The translations under genes and the position numbers were made by a program. The notes under the pieces are model-generated. The model saw only the letters and a program-made list of their open reading frames with translations, was not told the DNA's origin and searched no databases. A stretch of 64,000 nt of DNA, from NCBI GenBank assembly GCA_963677175.2, contig CAXXES010000004.1, positions 1,736,001-1,800,000 of the forward strand, given 5' to 3'. This document shows, one piece after another, positions 16,806 to 27,002 of the stretch (position 1 is its first letter; every line of letters begins with the position of its first letter). The DNA is from Sunxiuqinia sp963677175 (GTDB lineage: Bacteria > Bacteroidota > Bacteroidia > Bacteroidales > Prolixibacteraceae).

Positions 16806-18206
16806 TTAATCAACGAGGAGCATATCATACACAAATTCATTCTTGGTCATATTTTCTGGTCTAAGCGGCTTCTCACCCAACATGCACGATTTGAATTCCA
16901 CATTCCGGATCGCGTAATCAGGGCTGGCGCCGCCCAACAGGATTTGTCCTCCGGGCGAGGTAACGTTTATAAACTTAAGCCCATTTATGTTTCCGCGTTC
17001 ATCGCGGTAGCCATTGTCGTTCGAATACCTGGTTTTTTCGATTCTCACATCAATAAAAGAGTTAATCTTGCCCCGTGTTTCAACGTGGAAATTTTCGAAA
17101 ACGATGTTTTCGCAGGTTGCCCAATCGCTATGGTCGCTGCGTATGCCAGCATTAATGTGTTCGAGCACATCAATATTCCTGAAAATAATATCCTTGAACA
17201 ATTTGGTTTCCATTGATGCGCCCACACGTAGCCCGTTTCCGGCATGTGCATTATAAATCACACAATCTTCGCCAATACAGTTTTCAGTAGGAGGTTCCCC
17301 GTTTCGGATGGCGTCAACGGCATGCCAGCCAAAGCCATCGTCGCCGCAGCCAATAAAGCAATTGCTTGCCCTAAAATTTGTCACTCCGTCAATGTCTATT
17401 CCATCGTTATTCAACCCGAAGCTCATCAGGTTCATGTATTCCACTTCGACATCGTTACACAGCACGAAGAGGCTTTGCCACCATTCGCCGCTGCGTAAAC
17501 CAATTCCTTCTATCTTTATATTCGACGAATTCCTGAATTCCAATCCGCAAATCTTTTTTGGTTTATCGGTAAAGCCACGCGCATCAAGTATTCCCCGGCC
17601 TCTAATAGTCACATGCTGTACCCCCTCGCCATAAATTCGGCCTTTTACCACCGCACCCTGTTCAAGGTAAATGGTTTGTCCGGTTTGTGGTTTAATTTCG
17701 CCAACTTCATGTACTCCTTTTTTGAAATAAAGCACGTTCTGGTCGTTAAGATCAGGAATATCAGTTTCAGGGGGAGTCTGAAATAAACACAATGGCTTAA
17801 ACTGATTGATCGTTACCATTAGCATTTCAGGTTTGTTTACCGAAAAAGTTAGTTTTTTGCCCGATACTGTTCCCTTGATGTTTTTGCTGAAAGGGCGAAT
17901 TTCAAATTTTGAAATGGGCTCGGCTGCCTCGATTACTATTTCAGTTTCATTTTCGACAGTAAATTGGGCGGTATGAAAAATGCTGTCGCCGAAACAATGC
18001 TCTTTGGCAGTGAACACCGGTTGACCGTTCACTTTCACTTTAAAAGCATCGCTTTCATGAAAAGTCTCATACACCACAAAACGTTCAGAAGATGCGCTCT
18101 TCTGGCAACTTGAAAATATCAACCCGGTAAAAATCATTCCGGCTAAAATTCCAAACATCATAGCGCTTGGGAAAGACCTGCTGAATTTAGAAACAGTTGT
18201 CCTCAT
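16806..18206 (-). CDS. GH28-like right-handed beta-helix glycoside hydrolase, lipoprotein
   Basis: A 466-residue lipoprotein (lipobox FSSC near residue 34). An N-terminal beta domain (about 50-140) is followed by a right-handed parallel beta-helix. The polygalacturonase-like acidic motifs are visible as LNNDGIDIDG and IGCGDDGFG. The usual GHG His motif reads HAGNGLRVG and the usual RIK motif reads GIRSDHSDW, so it departs from classical GH28 in two conserved sites. It may act on a pectin-like or related glycan with different linkage. It lies in the LacI-type PUL, separated from susD by a dead transposase. Confidence 0.75.
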   Translation of the reverse strand: MRTTVSKFSRSFPSAMMFGILAGMIFTGLIFSSCQKSASSERFVVYETFHESDAFKVKVNGQPVFTAKEHCFGDSIFHTAQFTVENETEIVIEAAEPISKFEIRPFSKNIKGTVSGKKLTFSVNKPEMLMVTINQFKPLCLFQTPPETDIPDLNDQNVLYFKKGVHEVGEIKPQTGQTIYLEQGAVVKGRIYGEGVQHVTIRGRGILDARGFTDKPKKICGLEFRNSSNIKIEGIGLRSGEWWQSLFVLCNDVEVEYMNLMSFGLNNDGIDIDGVTNFRASNCFIGCGDDGFGWHAVDAIRNGEPPTENCIGEDCVIYNAHAGNGLRVGASMETKLFKDIIFRNIDVLEHINAGIRSDHSDWATCENIVFENFHVETRGKINSFIDVRIEKTRYSNDNGYRDERGNINGLKFINVTSPGGQILLGGASPDYAIRNVEFKSCMLGEKPLRPENMTKNEFVYDMLLVD

Positions 18207-18357
18207 AGTTTTCTTTATTTTCTGTTATTGAATTCAATACTTCGGTTAAAACTTAGTTATTTGTCTGATATCCAGCAGAATAACTATTAATTTACTAGGT
18301 TAAAACAGCAGGGGTTTGTATCTTTAAAGTATTAATTACCAGCTAATTACTTTAATT
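18207..18357. promoter_or_regulatory. Gap with start-sequestering hairpin of a dead IS4-type transposase
   Basis: GCAGGGGT at 18308-18315 is the exact inverse of ACCCCTGC at 18364-18371, which lies just inside the transposase reading frame starting at 18358. A transcript entering from outside would fold over the start codon. The remainder of the gap, upstream of the minus-strand GH28-like gene, shows no clear motif. Confidence 0.4.
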
Positions 18358-19568
18358 ATGGCCACCCCTGCGATTTATGATTTATATTCAAAAATTGTTC
18401 TTGACGCTTTATCTGTTTCCAAAATAAAGCTCAATAAATGCAGACGAGATTTTATGATTGAGATTTTCATGCTATAACTAAGTATTCCTTCACGAATTAA
18501 CTTCCTCCAGTTAGGGCGTTACAGCTTTTTTGGAGAACAACGCTTCCGTCGCCAGCGAGCAGGGGTTTGACTTCTTTGGCTTTAATAAAGCCCTGGCAAT
18601 CGCAATGCTGTTGCCTTCGACCCAAGCTTCATGCATAAATCAGGCAAGCAAACCCCCGGAATCGGTTACTTTTGGTCGGGGTCTGCAGGCAGGGCACTGC
18701 GGGGAATCGAAATCCTCGGGCTTTCTGTAATTGATGCAGACTCCAGGTTAAGTTTCCATTTGGAAGCAGTCCAAACGCCTCCGACAGCGTGCCTGCAGGA
18801 TAATGAACTCTCCTTAACTGACTGGTATGCGGCTGTAATCAAAAAGCATTTGGAACAGATCAGTTCTATTACCCAATATGTGGTTGCAGATGCTTATTTC
18901 TCCAAGAGAAACTTTGTCGATAAGATTCTGGAATGTTCCCTTCATCTGGTAAGCAAACTCCGCGAAGACGCAGACCTATCGTACCTTTCAATACAGCCCA
19001 AAACCGGCAAAAGAGGCCGGCCAGCAAAATATGGCGGAAAGGTTGATGTTACCGCTTAAATCCCGAATACTTCACCCCGGTTGAAAACGAGAAAGGAATA
19101 ACGGCATACTCTGCCATTGTATATTCCAAAGCTCTTGGTAGAAACATTTTATTGGTTGTCGAAGAATTTCATATAAAAGGAAAAACAATCTACCGGCTTT
19201 TGTTTTCAACCGATACCATGCACGCCCCCATTGATGTGATCAACATTTATCACACCCGCTTCCAAATAGAATTTGGATTCCGCGACGCAAAACAATTTTC
19301 AGGACTCGAAAACTCGCAGGCAAGAAGTGGAAATAAGCTTTACTTTCATTTCAATACCGCCTTGACCACGGTGAATATTGCCAGGGTTATGCAATTGAGC
19401 AATACCGATACCAGGGAAAACTCATTTTCAATGGCAACATATAAAGTGCTATTCCACAACACCTTAATGCTGTCCCGATTTTTCAGGCTGTTCGCCATTA
19501 ACCCGAACTCAATCAAAAATCATCAGCATGTCAAAGAACTATTGAATTTCGGCACAATGGCCGCTTGA
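18358..19568 (+). pseudogene. IS4-type DDE transposase, degenerate
   Basis: The reading starts with MATPAIYDLYSKIVLDALSV and stops at a TAA after DFMIEIFML where the protein should continue (LSIPSRINFLQLGRYSFFGEQRF). Frame changes follow near 18530-18640 and 19060-19150. The C-terminal part keeps the IS4 signature Y-2-R-3-E-6-K as YHTRFQIEFGFRDAK. No terminal inverted repeats could be identified. It sits between susD and the GH28-like gene of the cargo PUL, so it interrupts what was probably one gene block. Confidence 0.8.
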
Positions 19569-19694
19569 TTATTTATATTTTTTTGAACGAACTATTGTGA
19601 ATTACAGTAGCTTATTAATGAAATTGCCCCCGAATTTCGCGAGCAATTTCGTAATAACCAATTATCTATTTTTGAAACCTAAAATTCCTGATTA

Positions 19695-21443
19695 TTAATA
19701 GCCAGGGTTTTGAGTGAGAGTTGCGCCTAGCCCCTTATAAGTATCAATCTCCTGTTGTGGTATCGGGCACAAGTAATCTCTCGACTTGTCAAATTTCCGT
19801 CCTAGTGCATTTGGAAATCTGGAATCTGTATTGAGATCGTACTGCGATTCAATTCCTGTGTATGACACAAAACAATCGTCATCAATTTGCGGAACTCCAG
19901 TTGCTGTTTTCGGGTTCAGTATCCTACCGTAAATAGTCACTGGCATTACTTTCTCTGCAATTTTCCATCTCCGGATATCAAATAGTCTGAAACCTTCATC
20001 AGCAAGTTCCACTTTACGTTCCCTGCGGATTAGCTTACGTAGCTCAGCCTGACTGGTTGTAGTAACTGACGGGTAAGCGCTTGTATTTGCAACTTCAACC
20101 CCGTAAGCTCTGGCTCTGACCCGGTTTATTGCTGATAAAACTGTATTGTCGATTTGTCCCAACTCAATTTTTGCTTCAGCATAAGTTAGCAGAACCTCCG
20201 CATAACGAATCAAAAGAAAGTCGCAGTCAGACCATATCTGATTTATTTTCTGGTATTCTTCAATTGTGTATTTTTTCCACATGTAACCGGTGAAAGTCGC
20301 AGCCCAGATTACTTTTCTACAATTGTTATTATTCCCAATTATTTTACCGTTGGCATCGCGCAATTTAATACTGTCTGGGTGACTCTCAAATTTCTGATCG
20401 GCCCAAATTGTGCCGGGTAAAATAATCGATGCGCTTAAACGGGGATCTCTGTTTGCAAACGGTTGTTTTGGATCGTAAACTGTTGATTCATCGATGGGCT
20501 TGCCGTCGATTGCTTCGTATGAGTCGATCATCGATTGTGTAGGTACATTGGTACTGTAACCACTTTTATTTCTTGAACCCTGAGAACGGGTAAACCATGA
20601 AGTTTTAAATCCGTCCATGTACGGCATCGCCAGGATTGCCTCAGAAGAACCTTCACCAGCCAATCCGAAAAGAGCTTCATAGCTGGCGTGTAACTTATAT
20701 CCCATTGCCGATTCATTGTCGATGATCGTTTTGGCAGCGGCAGCGGCTATGTCATATCTTTTGTTGTAAAGGGCAATACGCGTTTTAAGTGCCAATGCAG
20801 CTCCTTTGGTAATTCGGTTTTTGTCTGTTGTTCCCCAGGTGTTGGGTAAGGTGTTCGCTGCGACGTCAAGATCGGCCAACAACTGATCAACTATTTTCGA
20901 TTTTTCAACTCGCGGAACAAGTGCATCTTCAACACCGCCAAATACCTCAAGAACGAGCGGTACATCGCCATAAGTTTCTGTCAAAAACATGTAATGATAG
21001 GCTCTTATTACCAGTGCTTGTGCCTGAATTCGGGCATAATTTTCTTCGCTGGTATTGTCTTTAGCCCTTTCCATGTATTGAAGCAAAGCATTGGTTCTTC
21101 CAATGGCTTTGTAATGGAAGGAATAGTTGTTTTTATAAATGGCTGAAGTAGCGCTGTGAATCCCTGTCCCCAGTTCTCCAAAAGCATCTCCGCCTTCGAA
21201 TCCGCGGCTAACTGCGATGTCGGTTGCCGAATTGTCCATCAAAACTGGCATGGGTAAATCGTATTTACCCGTATAACCTAGAGTACTGTATGCGCCCGTT
21301 AAGGCAAGTTCCAGTTCTTTTTCGTTGCTGTAAAAAGTTGCATCAACCGGTTCCGTAAGAGAGGCGAGATCAAGCAACTTTTTATCGCATGAGACGAGTC
21401 CTAAAGCAGCGAGTACGTATATGAATACAATATATTTTTTCAT
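19695..21443 (-). CDS. SusD/RagB family nutrient-binding lipoprotein
   Basis: Surface lipoprotein that captures glycans and forms the lid of the SusC transporter. The lipobox is GLVSC near residue 19. The N-terminal SusD-like segment has LTEPVDATFYSNEKELELALTGAY; TPR-like helices follow (ARIQAQALVIRAYHYMFLTETYGDVPL). The C-terminal RagB part has LLTYAEAKIELG and RRERKVELADEGFRLFDIRRW. The length of 582 residues is normal. It is 18 bp downstream of its susC partner in the LacI-controlled operon. Confidence 0.95.
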   Translation of the reverse strand: MKKYIVFIYVLAALGLVSCDKKLLDLASLTEPVDATFYSNEKELELALTGAYSTLGYTGKYDLPMPVLMDNSATDIAVSRGFEGGDAFGELGTGIHSATSAIYKNNYSFHYKAIGRTNALLQYMERAKDNTSEENYARIQAQALVIRAYHYMFLTETYGDVPLVLEVFGGVEDALVPRVEKSKIVDQLLADLDVAANTLPNTWGTTDKNRITKGAALALKTRIALYNKRYDIAAAAAKTIIDNESAMGYKLHASYEALFGLAGEGSSEAILAMPYMDGFKTSWFTRSQGSRNKSGYSTNVPTQSMIDSYEAIDGKPIDESTVYDPKQPFANRDPRLSASIILPGTIWADQKFESHPDSIKLRDANGKIIGNNNNCRKVIWAATFTGYMWKKYTIEEYQKINQIWSDCDFLLIRYAEVLLTYAEAKIELGQIDNTVLSAINRVRARAYGVEVANTSAYPSVTTTSQAELRKLIRRERKVELADEGFRLFDIRRWKIAEKVMPVTIYGRILNPKTATGVPQIDDDCFVSYTGIESQYDLNTDSRFPNALGRKFDKSRDYLCPIPQQEIDTYKGLGATLTQNPGY

Positions 21444-21461
21444 CTTTAAAGTTTTTCTGAA

Positions 21462-24400
21462 TTAAAATTTCACATCAATACCTACAATGAAGTTTTTGGT
21501 GATCGGATAAATGGCACCTTGAGCACCGTTTGGAGTTAACGGATCAATGCCTTCAGGTAGCTTATCGAAACAGAACAGATTTTGTCCGGAGTAATACAGT
21601 CTAATGTTTTGAATTGAAAGCTTGTTTGTAATAGATTTAGGTAAGGTGTAACCCAAAGTAATATTACGAACACGGAGGTACGAAGCATTGAAAATCCAAG
21701 TGCTGCTGGTTTGAATGTCGTTGCTTCCAAAGCTCGTTGGAGCAATTTTTGGGAATTTAGAATCTGTGTTCTCAGGAGTCCAGAAGTCGCTGGCTTGCCA
21801 ATCCTGTATTTTACCGGCATTGAAAAGTGGCCATACCAGATCGCCACCCAGTAAAACGTCACGTTTGCCAACTCCTTGCAGTGATACATTCAGGTCAAAT
21901 CCTTTGTATTCTGCATTAATATCAAAACCATAGGTTAAGGTTGGGAATGGGTTGCCCAGTGTAACCCTGTCATCCGGGTTAATAACTCCGTCAGCCTGAT
22001 CTGCCACACCGTCTCCGTCCGAATCAATGGTTAGCTGATCTTTGTATTGAATATTTCCCACATTTAAAGTACCAAACTGAGAAGGTGCTGCATCAATCGA
22101 AGCCTGATCCTGGAAAATACTGATGGATTCGTAGCCGTAAATCAGGTTGATCGGGCTTCCTACCTGAATGATATTGTTTCCACTGATGATAGGGCCAACT
22201 CCGGCAAGGTTCGTAACTTCATTTCTTACATTTGAAATATTCATGCCTATGCCGTATCTGAATTCCCCTATTCTGTCCTGCCAGTTGAGCGACAGATCAA
22301 AACCTTTGTTTTCCACATTCCCGGCGTTTTGTGTTGATGGATTTAGCCCGATGACCAAAGGAATGGGTAATTGCAATAAAATGTCTTTGGTTTCCCGAAC
22401 GTAATATTCAGCCGAAAGACTCAGACGTTGTTTAAACAAGCCTGCATCAATCCCAAAATTCGAAGTCTCTGTAGTTTCCCATTTGATTTTTTGGTTAGCC
22501 AATACATTTTGGGAGGCTCCCGTTGTAACTGCACCGTTGAAAATATAGTTGCTTCCACCCAAAGCGATTGACGAAGCATAAGGGAAATCGCTACCAATTT
22601 GCTGATTACCCAATTGACCCCACGACGCCCGAAGTTTCAGGTTCGAGAATACGTTCAGGTCTTTGATGAAATCTTCTTCGGAAAGTCTCCATCCGGCAGA
22701 GAATGAAGGGAAGGTTCCTACCCGGTTTTCTTCATCGAAACGAGACGATGCATCACTACGGATGTTTGCTTCAAAAAGGATTTTGTCCTTGTATGAATAA
22801 TTCGCACGAGCAAAATAGGATACCAGACTTGAGTGTGTTGCTGAACCGCTGTTGGCGTCATTTTCTTTCGAACCGGCGTTTAATACCTGATAGTCCTGCA
22901 AAATGAAATCAGTTCGCGAAGCTGCGAATGTTTCGTACTGGTATTTAATGAATTCGTAACCACCCAATACCGATAGCTGATGATCTTCAAAGCTCTTTGA
23001 GTAGGAAATCAATGCGTTGAAATTGTCAGTAAACGAACGGGAGTTGCTTTGCCTGAATTGATTTCTGTCGGGCATCTGCCGGGTTGTTTTGGCATCCCAG
23101 TCTACTATGGTGTTGAAGGTACGAATGAAAATTTTACGATAGCCGTTGTAAATTTCAGGAGCATAGATCATCGAAATCTTTAGTCCGGGTATCGGGCTGT
23201 AATTTGCTTTTATTTTCCCCTGGAAATTATCCATGAAACCACGGTTGTAACCGCCATCGGTAACATAGGCGATTGGGTTTGAACCAGTCCACGCGTCACC
23301 CCAGGTACCATCAGAATGAACAGCACTGTAAATAGGAGGTACACGGTAAGTTTGTTGTATGATCATATCGAGCCCTACCGTGGGTTCATTATTAATTGCT
23401 TTCTGAAAATTCAGGTCGAAATTCACGTCAAATTTGTCAGACACTTTAATGTCGGTATTGAAACGGCCATTGTAGCGTTTGAAGTTATAACTTAAAATGT
23501 TGGCACTTTGGTCGGTATATGAGATGCTTCCCATGAAGCCCAGTTTGCCGGTTCCGCCGTTTACATTTAAACTGTGGTATTGTTGAAAACCATTTTCGGT
23601 GAACACTTCTTTCACCCAGTCGGTGTCAGGATATACATCCGGATTGGACAGGTTATTAGCGGCATAAGTATTTACGTCTTCCTCTGTATATCCGGAAAGT
23701 CTCATGAAATCGAGTGCTCCCAGAAATTCGGGTTGTTGGGTTGGTTTCTGCCATCCAAGGTAATTTTTATAATTGACGGTCATGGCGCCTTCTTTCGCGC
23801 GTTTGGTCGTAATTAAAATGACACCGTTGGAGGCACGTGATCCGTATATCGATGCTGAAGCTGCATCTTTCAAAACCGAAATATTCGAAATATCGTTTGC
23901 GTCCACTCCATTTATATCACCTTCGATACCATCAATCAGAATAAGAGGGTCGTTGGAAGCACCGATAGAGCCGATACCGCGAATGCGGAGCGTGGCTTTG
24001 TCTTTTCCCGGCTGTCCACTTGATTGAACAGCAGTTAATCCGGGAACCAGCCCAACCAAAGCCTGTGATGCCATTGCCACCGGTTGACGGGCAAGCTTTT
24101 CTCCGTCAACGGTTTCAACTGAACCGGTCAGGTTTACTTTCTTCTGGGTACCGTAACCGACGGCCACCACTTCATCCAAACCAATGGTCAATTGTTTCAG
24201 CTGAAGATTCACTGAATTGGTGTTGCTTACATCTACTTCCTGACTTTCAAAGCCAACAAAAGAAAACACCAGAAGATTATTTCCAGACGGAACAGCGATT
24301 TTGAAATTCCCATCAAAATCTGTAATAGTACCCATGGTGGTACCCTTTACGATCACAGTCACACCAGGAATGGCCTCCGAATTCTCATCGGTCACACGTC

Positions 24401-24476
24401 CGGCAATACGCTTTTCCTGTGCAAACAGCACCGTAAAAGACAGCATCAAAATGAGTAGCGAAAAGACTTTTTTCAT
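21462..24476 (-). CDS. SusC/RagA family TonB-dependent transporter
   Basis: Outer-membrane barrel that imports oligosaccharides with its SusD partner, powered by TonB. After a signal peptide (ending near LFAQ) there is a carboxypeptidase-like CnaB domain (about 22-100: RIAGRVTDENSEAIPGVTV), then the plug (YGTQKKVNLTGSVETV ... LRIRGIGS), then a barrel to the C-terminus ending in FIVGIDVKF. It has no STN domain, so it is not expected to signal to an anti-sigma factor. The 1004-residue length is normal. The tiny gene upstream carries the start of a second, lost susC. Confidence 0.95.
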   Translation of the reverse strand: MKKVFSLLILMLSFTVLFAQEKRIAGRVTDENSEAIPGVTVIVKGTTMGTITDFDGNFKIAVPSGNNLLVFSFVGFESQEVDVSNTNSVNLQLKQLTIGLDEVVAVGYGTQKKVNLTGSVETVDGEKLARQPVAMASQALVGLVPGLTAVQSSGQPGKDKATLRIRGIGSIGASNDPLILIDGIEGDINGVDANDISNISVLKDAASASIYGSRASNGVILITTKRAKEGAMTVNYKNYLGWQKPTQQPEFLGALDFMRLSGYTEEDVNTYAANNLSNPDVYPDTDWVKEVFTENGFQQYHSLNVNGGTGKLGFMGSISYTDQSANILSYNFKRYNGRFNTDIKVSDKFDVNFDLNFQKAINNEPTVGLDMIIQQTYRVPPIYSAVHSDGTWGDAWTGSNPIAYVTDGGYNRGFMDNFQGKIKANYSPIPGLKISMIYAPEIYNGYRKIFIRTFNTIVDWDAKTTRQMPDRNQFRQSNSRSFTDNFNALISYSKSFEDHQLSVLGGYEFIKYQYETFAASRTDFILQDYQVLNAGSKENDANSGSATHSSLVSYFARANYSYKDKILFEANIRSDASSRFDEENRVGTFPSFSAGWRLSEEDFIKDLNVFSNLKLRASWGQLGNQQIGSDFPYASSIALGGSNYIFNGAVTTGASQNVLANQKIKWETTETSNFGIDAGLFKQRLSLSAEYYVRETKDILLQLPIPLVIGLNPSTQNAGNVENKGFDLSLNWQDRIGEFRYGIGMNISNVRNEVTNLAGVGPIISGNNIIQVGSPINLIYGYESISIFQDQASIDAAPSQFGTLNVGNIQYKDQLTIDSDGDGVADQADGVINPDDRVTLGNPFPTLTYGFDINAEYKGFDLNVSLQGVGKRDVLLGGDLVWPLFNAGKIQDWQASDFWTPENTDSKFPKIAPTSFGSNDIQTSSTWIFNASYLRVRNITLGYTLPKSITNKLSIQNIRLYYSGQNLFCFDKLPEGIDPLTPNGAQGAIYPITKNFIVGIDVKF

Positions 24477-24502
24477 AGTTTTTAGAAATTAAATTTAGGA
24501 CA

Positions 24503-24688
24503 TTAATCAATATATAATTCAAAAATTGATGCAGGTACATTCGAATTTGGATGTTCAAATTCGAACTTTAAGAGTTTCGCATTCAGGCCATTTTCATCAG
24601 TCACGCTACCTGTTACGGGTCTTTGTTGCGCCCGCGCCGTGGTGCTAAGCAATAAACCAAAAACAAAGATCGCTAGCTTTTTTTTCAT
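24503..24688 (-). pseudogene. Fusion ORF: SusC N-terminus joined to an oxidoreductase C-terminal tail
   Basis: The 61-residue frame begins like a SusC protein: a signal peptide ending ARAQ, then PVTGSVTDENG, the first strand of a CnaB domain. It then switches abruptly to LLKFEFEHPNSNVPASIFEL, which closely matches the end of the adjacent FAD oxidoreductase (ELKFQFEHPSSQVPATVFEI). The simplest reading is a deletion between a lost susC copy and a lost second oxidoreductase gene, leaving a scar between the surviving oxidoreductase and susC. A functional product is unlikely. Confidence 0.75.
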
Positions 24689-24699
24689 AAAGTTTGATT

Positions 24700-26997
24700 T
24701 TAATTATAGTTAGTATTCATGCATACAATCTCAAAAACAGTGGCTGGAACTTGGCTGCTAGGATGCTCAAATTGGAATTTCAATTCAGAACATTCTATCT
24801 CCCGTTCAAAATCAATATGATTTATAGTTTGATAGTTCCCACTCTTTTCAAATAGGAGCTTATTCTCTCGATCAAGAATTCTATAGTTCCTAACGCAGAA
24901 TGGGATAACATCTTCAGGATGCACCATCAAAACACTTTCCAAGGGGTGATCGTAATCGGTATCAAAAAACAAGCTTATTCTATTTATCTTTTGTGGTTTT
25001 TCCCAACTCACTATCAGTTCCGGAGCACTATCGTCCAGACTTGCCGCCCATGCATTGGTTCTCAGATAAGGCCTTACATATCCATTCGTTATATTGCTTT
25101 CGTTAAATAATTTGATCGAAGGCGAAACAGTAAATGCAAGATTTTTTCCATCAGGACGGCGTTTTGGAGTCCAGAATTCAAAAGAATCAACACCGAGTCC
25201 TTCGGGTGGTTCCTGTTTCCCAAAGTTGGAAACTGCTTTATTAATTATCTGAAACAAGGCCAATGTTCCGCTTAAACGCTGTTCGCTTGCTTTTACTTTA
25301 ACATTTTTGGTTGGCATCAGAAGCAGAAATGCATATTCGTCTGATTCAAGAGTCGTTTCGAAGGAGAAAGTCAGAAATTGGTTGCCTTTGCTAAGTGGTA
25401 TTTCTATTTTTTCCAATTCAATATCGGGCGTGTAATTTCCTGCTTTTGACGATTTCCTGAGTTGGATTTCAATATTACATTCTTCCTGTGATATTACAAA
25501 TATTTTGAACTCATATTTTTTCGACGATTCTAGAGGCAGCAGTTGGGCAAAACCTGCTTCGAGCCCAACCCAGTCTCCATCAAACGGCATTTCGTTTAAT
25601 TCATAAGTACTCGATGCTTTAATTTTTGGTTTTTCAACCGGCAACTGGGCGTAATCGATGGGCATACTTGGAATGCTTTGGCCGGTTAAATTCAAACGGT
25701 TTTGTAAGTTGGCTAAATATTTAGGTTTTAAAACTTCTTTCGTATTTATTCCATTTTCCGCACAAATGACTGCGGCAAAGGCGGCAGCCTGTGCTCCATG
25801 GGCCGAAGTTGCCATGACCCTTGTTGATGCAAAGGCAATATGTGTGGCGCTGATAATTCTTCCGGCAAAAAACAGGTTATTAATCGTTTTGCATGTCAGA
25901 CTTCTGTAAGGAATTTGATATATCCCCTTGGTATGCCACTGGTTACAACCAGGCAGTTTGCTGTAAACCCCATCAGCAGGATGAAGGTCGAGCGACCAGC
26001 CGCCAAATGCAACCGCGTCGTGAAATTGCCTTTGTTCGACCAAATCCTGTTGTTTCAACATGTACTCCCCTTCAAACCTGCGGCTTTCACGCTTACCCGG
26101 GATGGTACCTACCCACTCGAGCGTTAAGTTTTCGGCATCGGGAAAATTGCCTGAATTCTTAATGTAATCCCAAGCGCCATAAACTACTTTCCACAGTTCC
26201 CATTTAATTTTCTCGGTTTCTTTTACGGTATCATCATAACGTCCGCCATATTCAAACCACCAAAACTGGCACCCGTTCATTTTGCTGTTTATAGTTTTGT
26301 ATCGTGGGATTTCCTTAATGTCTTTCAAAGCGAAAGCGGGCGGAACATATTTGACGGGATGCCCAGTATCTTTGCTGTAAAAATAGATGGTATGTCCAAG
26401 CATTTCCCCGTATTCTTTGTCAGGAGCAAATAACTCTCCAAATTCTTCTTTAGCTTCTGCTCCCATCCGGAAGGCCGCACCGGATAAAAATCCTACAATT
26501 CCATCTCCTGAAGAATCAATAAACAATGGCGCACTTAAAAGGTATTCAGTTGAAGTTTGACTGCAAAAAGCCTTAACACTTTCAAGGGTATTTTCATCCT
26601 TTTTCTTAACTTTAAATACGGCCGTATTGAGAAGAAGAGTAATATTAGGTTCGTTGGTTACCTTTTCAAGCAGGATTGTGTCAAGAATAATTGCATTGCC
26701 TTCCTTGTTCCTGTACAAGTTTTCAATGAGAATTTCATCTACCACGCCGCCTTCCCTTGCCCAACGATTATTGTTTCCCATGTGTGATGTTGCACCCAGA
26801 ATCCATAACCGGACTTCACTGGAAGAGTTTCCTCCAAGAACCGGCCGGTCCTGAACCAGCACTACTTTTATTCCGGCGCGAGCAGCTGTTATTGCAGCAC
26901 AGGTACCTGCCAGTCCACCACCAACGATGATCAAATCCTTATTGTAGGGGATTTTATAATTCTCTCTCGATTCGGTTTTATGTGATTCTTTTATCAT
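24700..26997 (-). CDS. FAD-dependent oxidoreductase with C-terminal carbohydrate-binding-like domain
   Basis: A 765-residue protein without signal peptide. The FAD-binding Rossmann motif is IIVGGGLAGTCAAITAARAG at residues 24-43, followed by GGNSSSEVRLW typical of the PF12831-type FAD oxidoreductases found in many PULs. The region 150-430 is the remainder of the flavin domain. From about 450 on there are beta-rich segments, the last (about 640-760) resembling a discoidin-like fold. The reaction is not known. Gene order symporter-oxidoreductase-SusC-SusD with 5-bp spacing to the symporter suggests it processes an imported sugar or its precursor. Confidence 0.85.
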   Translation of the reverse strand: MIKESHKTESRENYKIPYNKDLIIVGGGLAGTCAAITAARAGIKVVLVQDRPVLGGNSSSEVRLWILGATSHMGNNNRWAREGGVVDEILIENLYRNKEGNAIILDTILLEKVTNEPNITLLLNTAVFKVKKKDENTLESVKAFCSQTSTEYLLSAPLFIDSSGDGIVGFLSGAAFRMGAEAKEEFGELFAPDKEYGEMLGHTIYFYSKDTGHPVKYVPPAFALKDIKEIPRYKTINSKMNGCQFWWFEYGGRYDDTVKETEKIKWELWKVVYGAWDYIKNSGNFPDAENLTLEWVGTIPGKRESRRFEGEYMLKQQDLVEQRQFHDAVAFGGWSLDLHPADGVYSKLPGCNQWHTKGIYQIPYRSLTCKTINNLFFAGRIISATHIAFASTRVMATSAHGAQAAAFAAVICAENGINTKEVLKPKYLANLQNRLNLTGQSIPSMPIDYAQLPVEKPKIKASSTYELNEMPFDGDWVGLEAGFAQLLPLESSKKYEFKIFVISQEECNIEIQLRKSSKAGNYTPDIELEKIEIPLSKGNQFLTFSFETTLESDEYAFLLLMPTKNVKVKASEQRLSGTLALFQIINKAVSNFGKQEPPEGLGVDSFEFWTPKRRPDGKNLAFTVSPSIKLFNESNITNGYVRPYLRTNAWAASLDDSAPELIVSWEKPQKINRISLFFDTDYDHPLESVLMVHPEDVIPFCVRNYRILDRENKLLFEKSGNYQTINHIDFEREIECSELKFQFEHPSSQVPATVFEIVCMNTNYN

Positions 26998-27002
26998 TCG
27001 AT

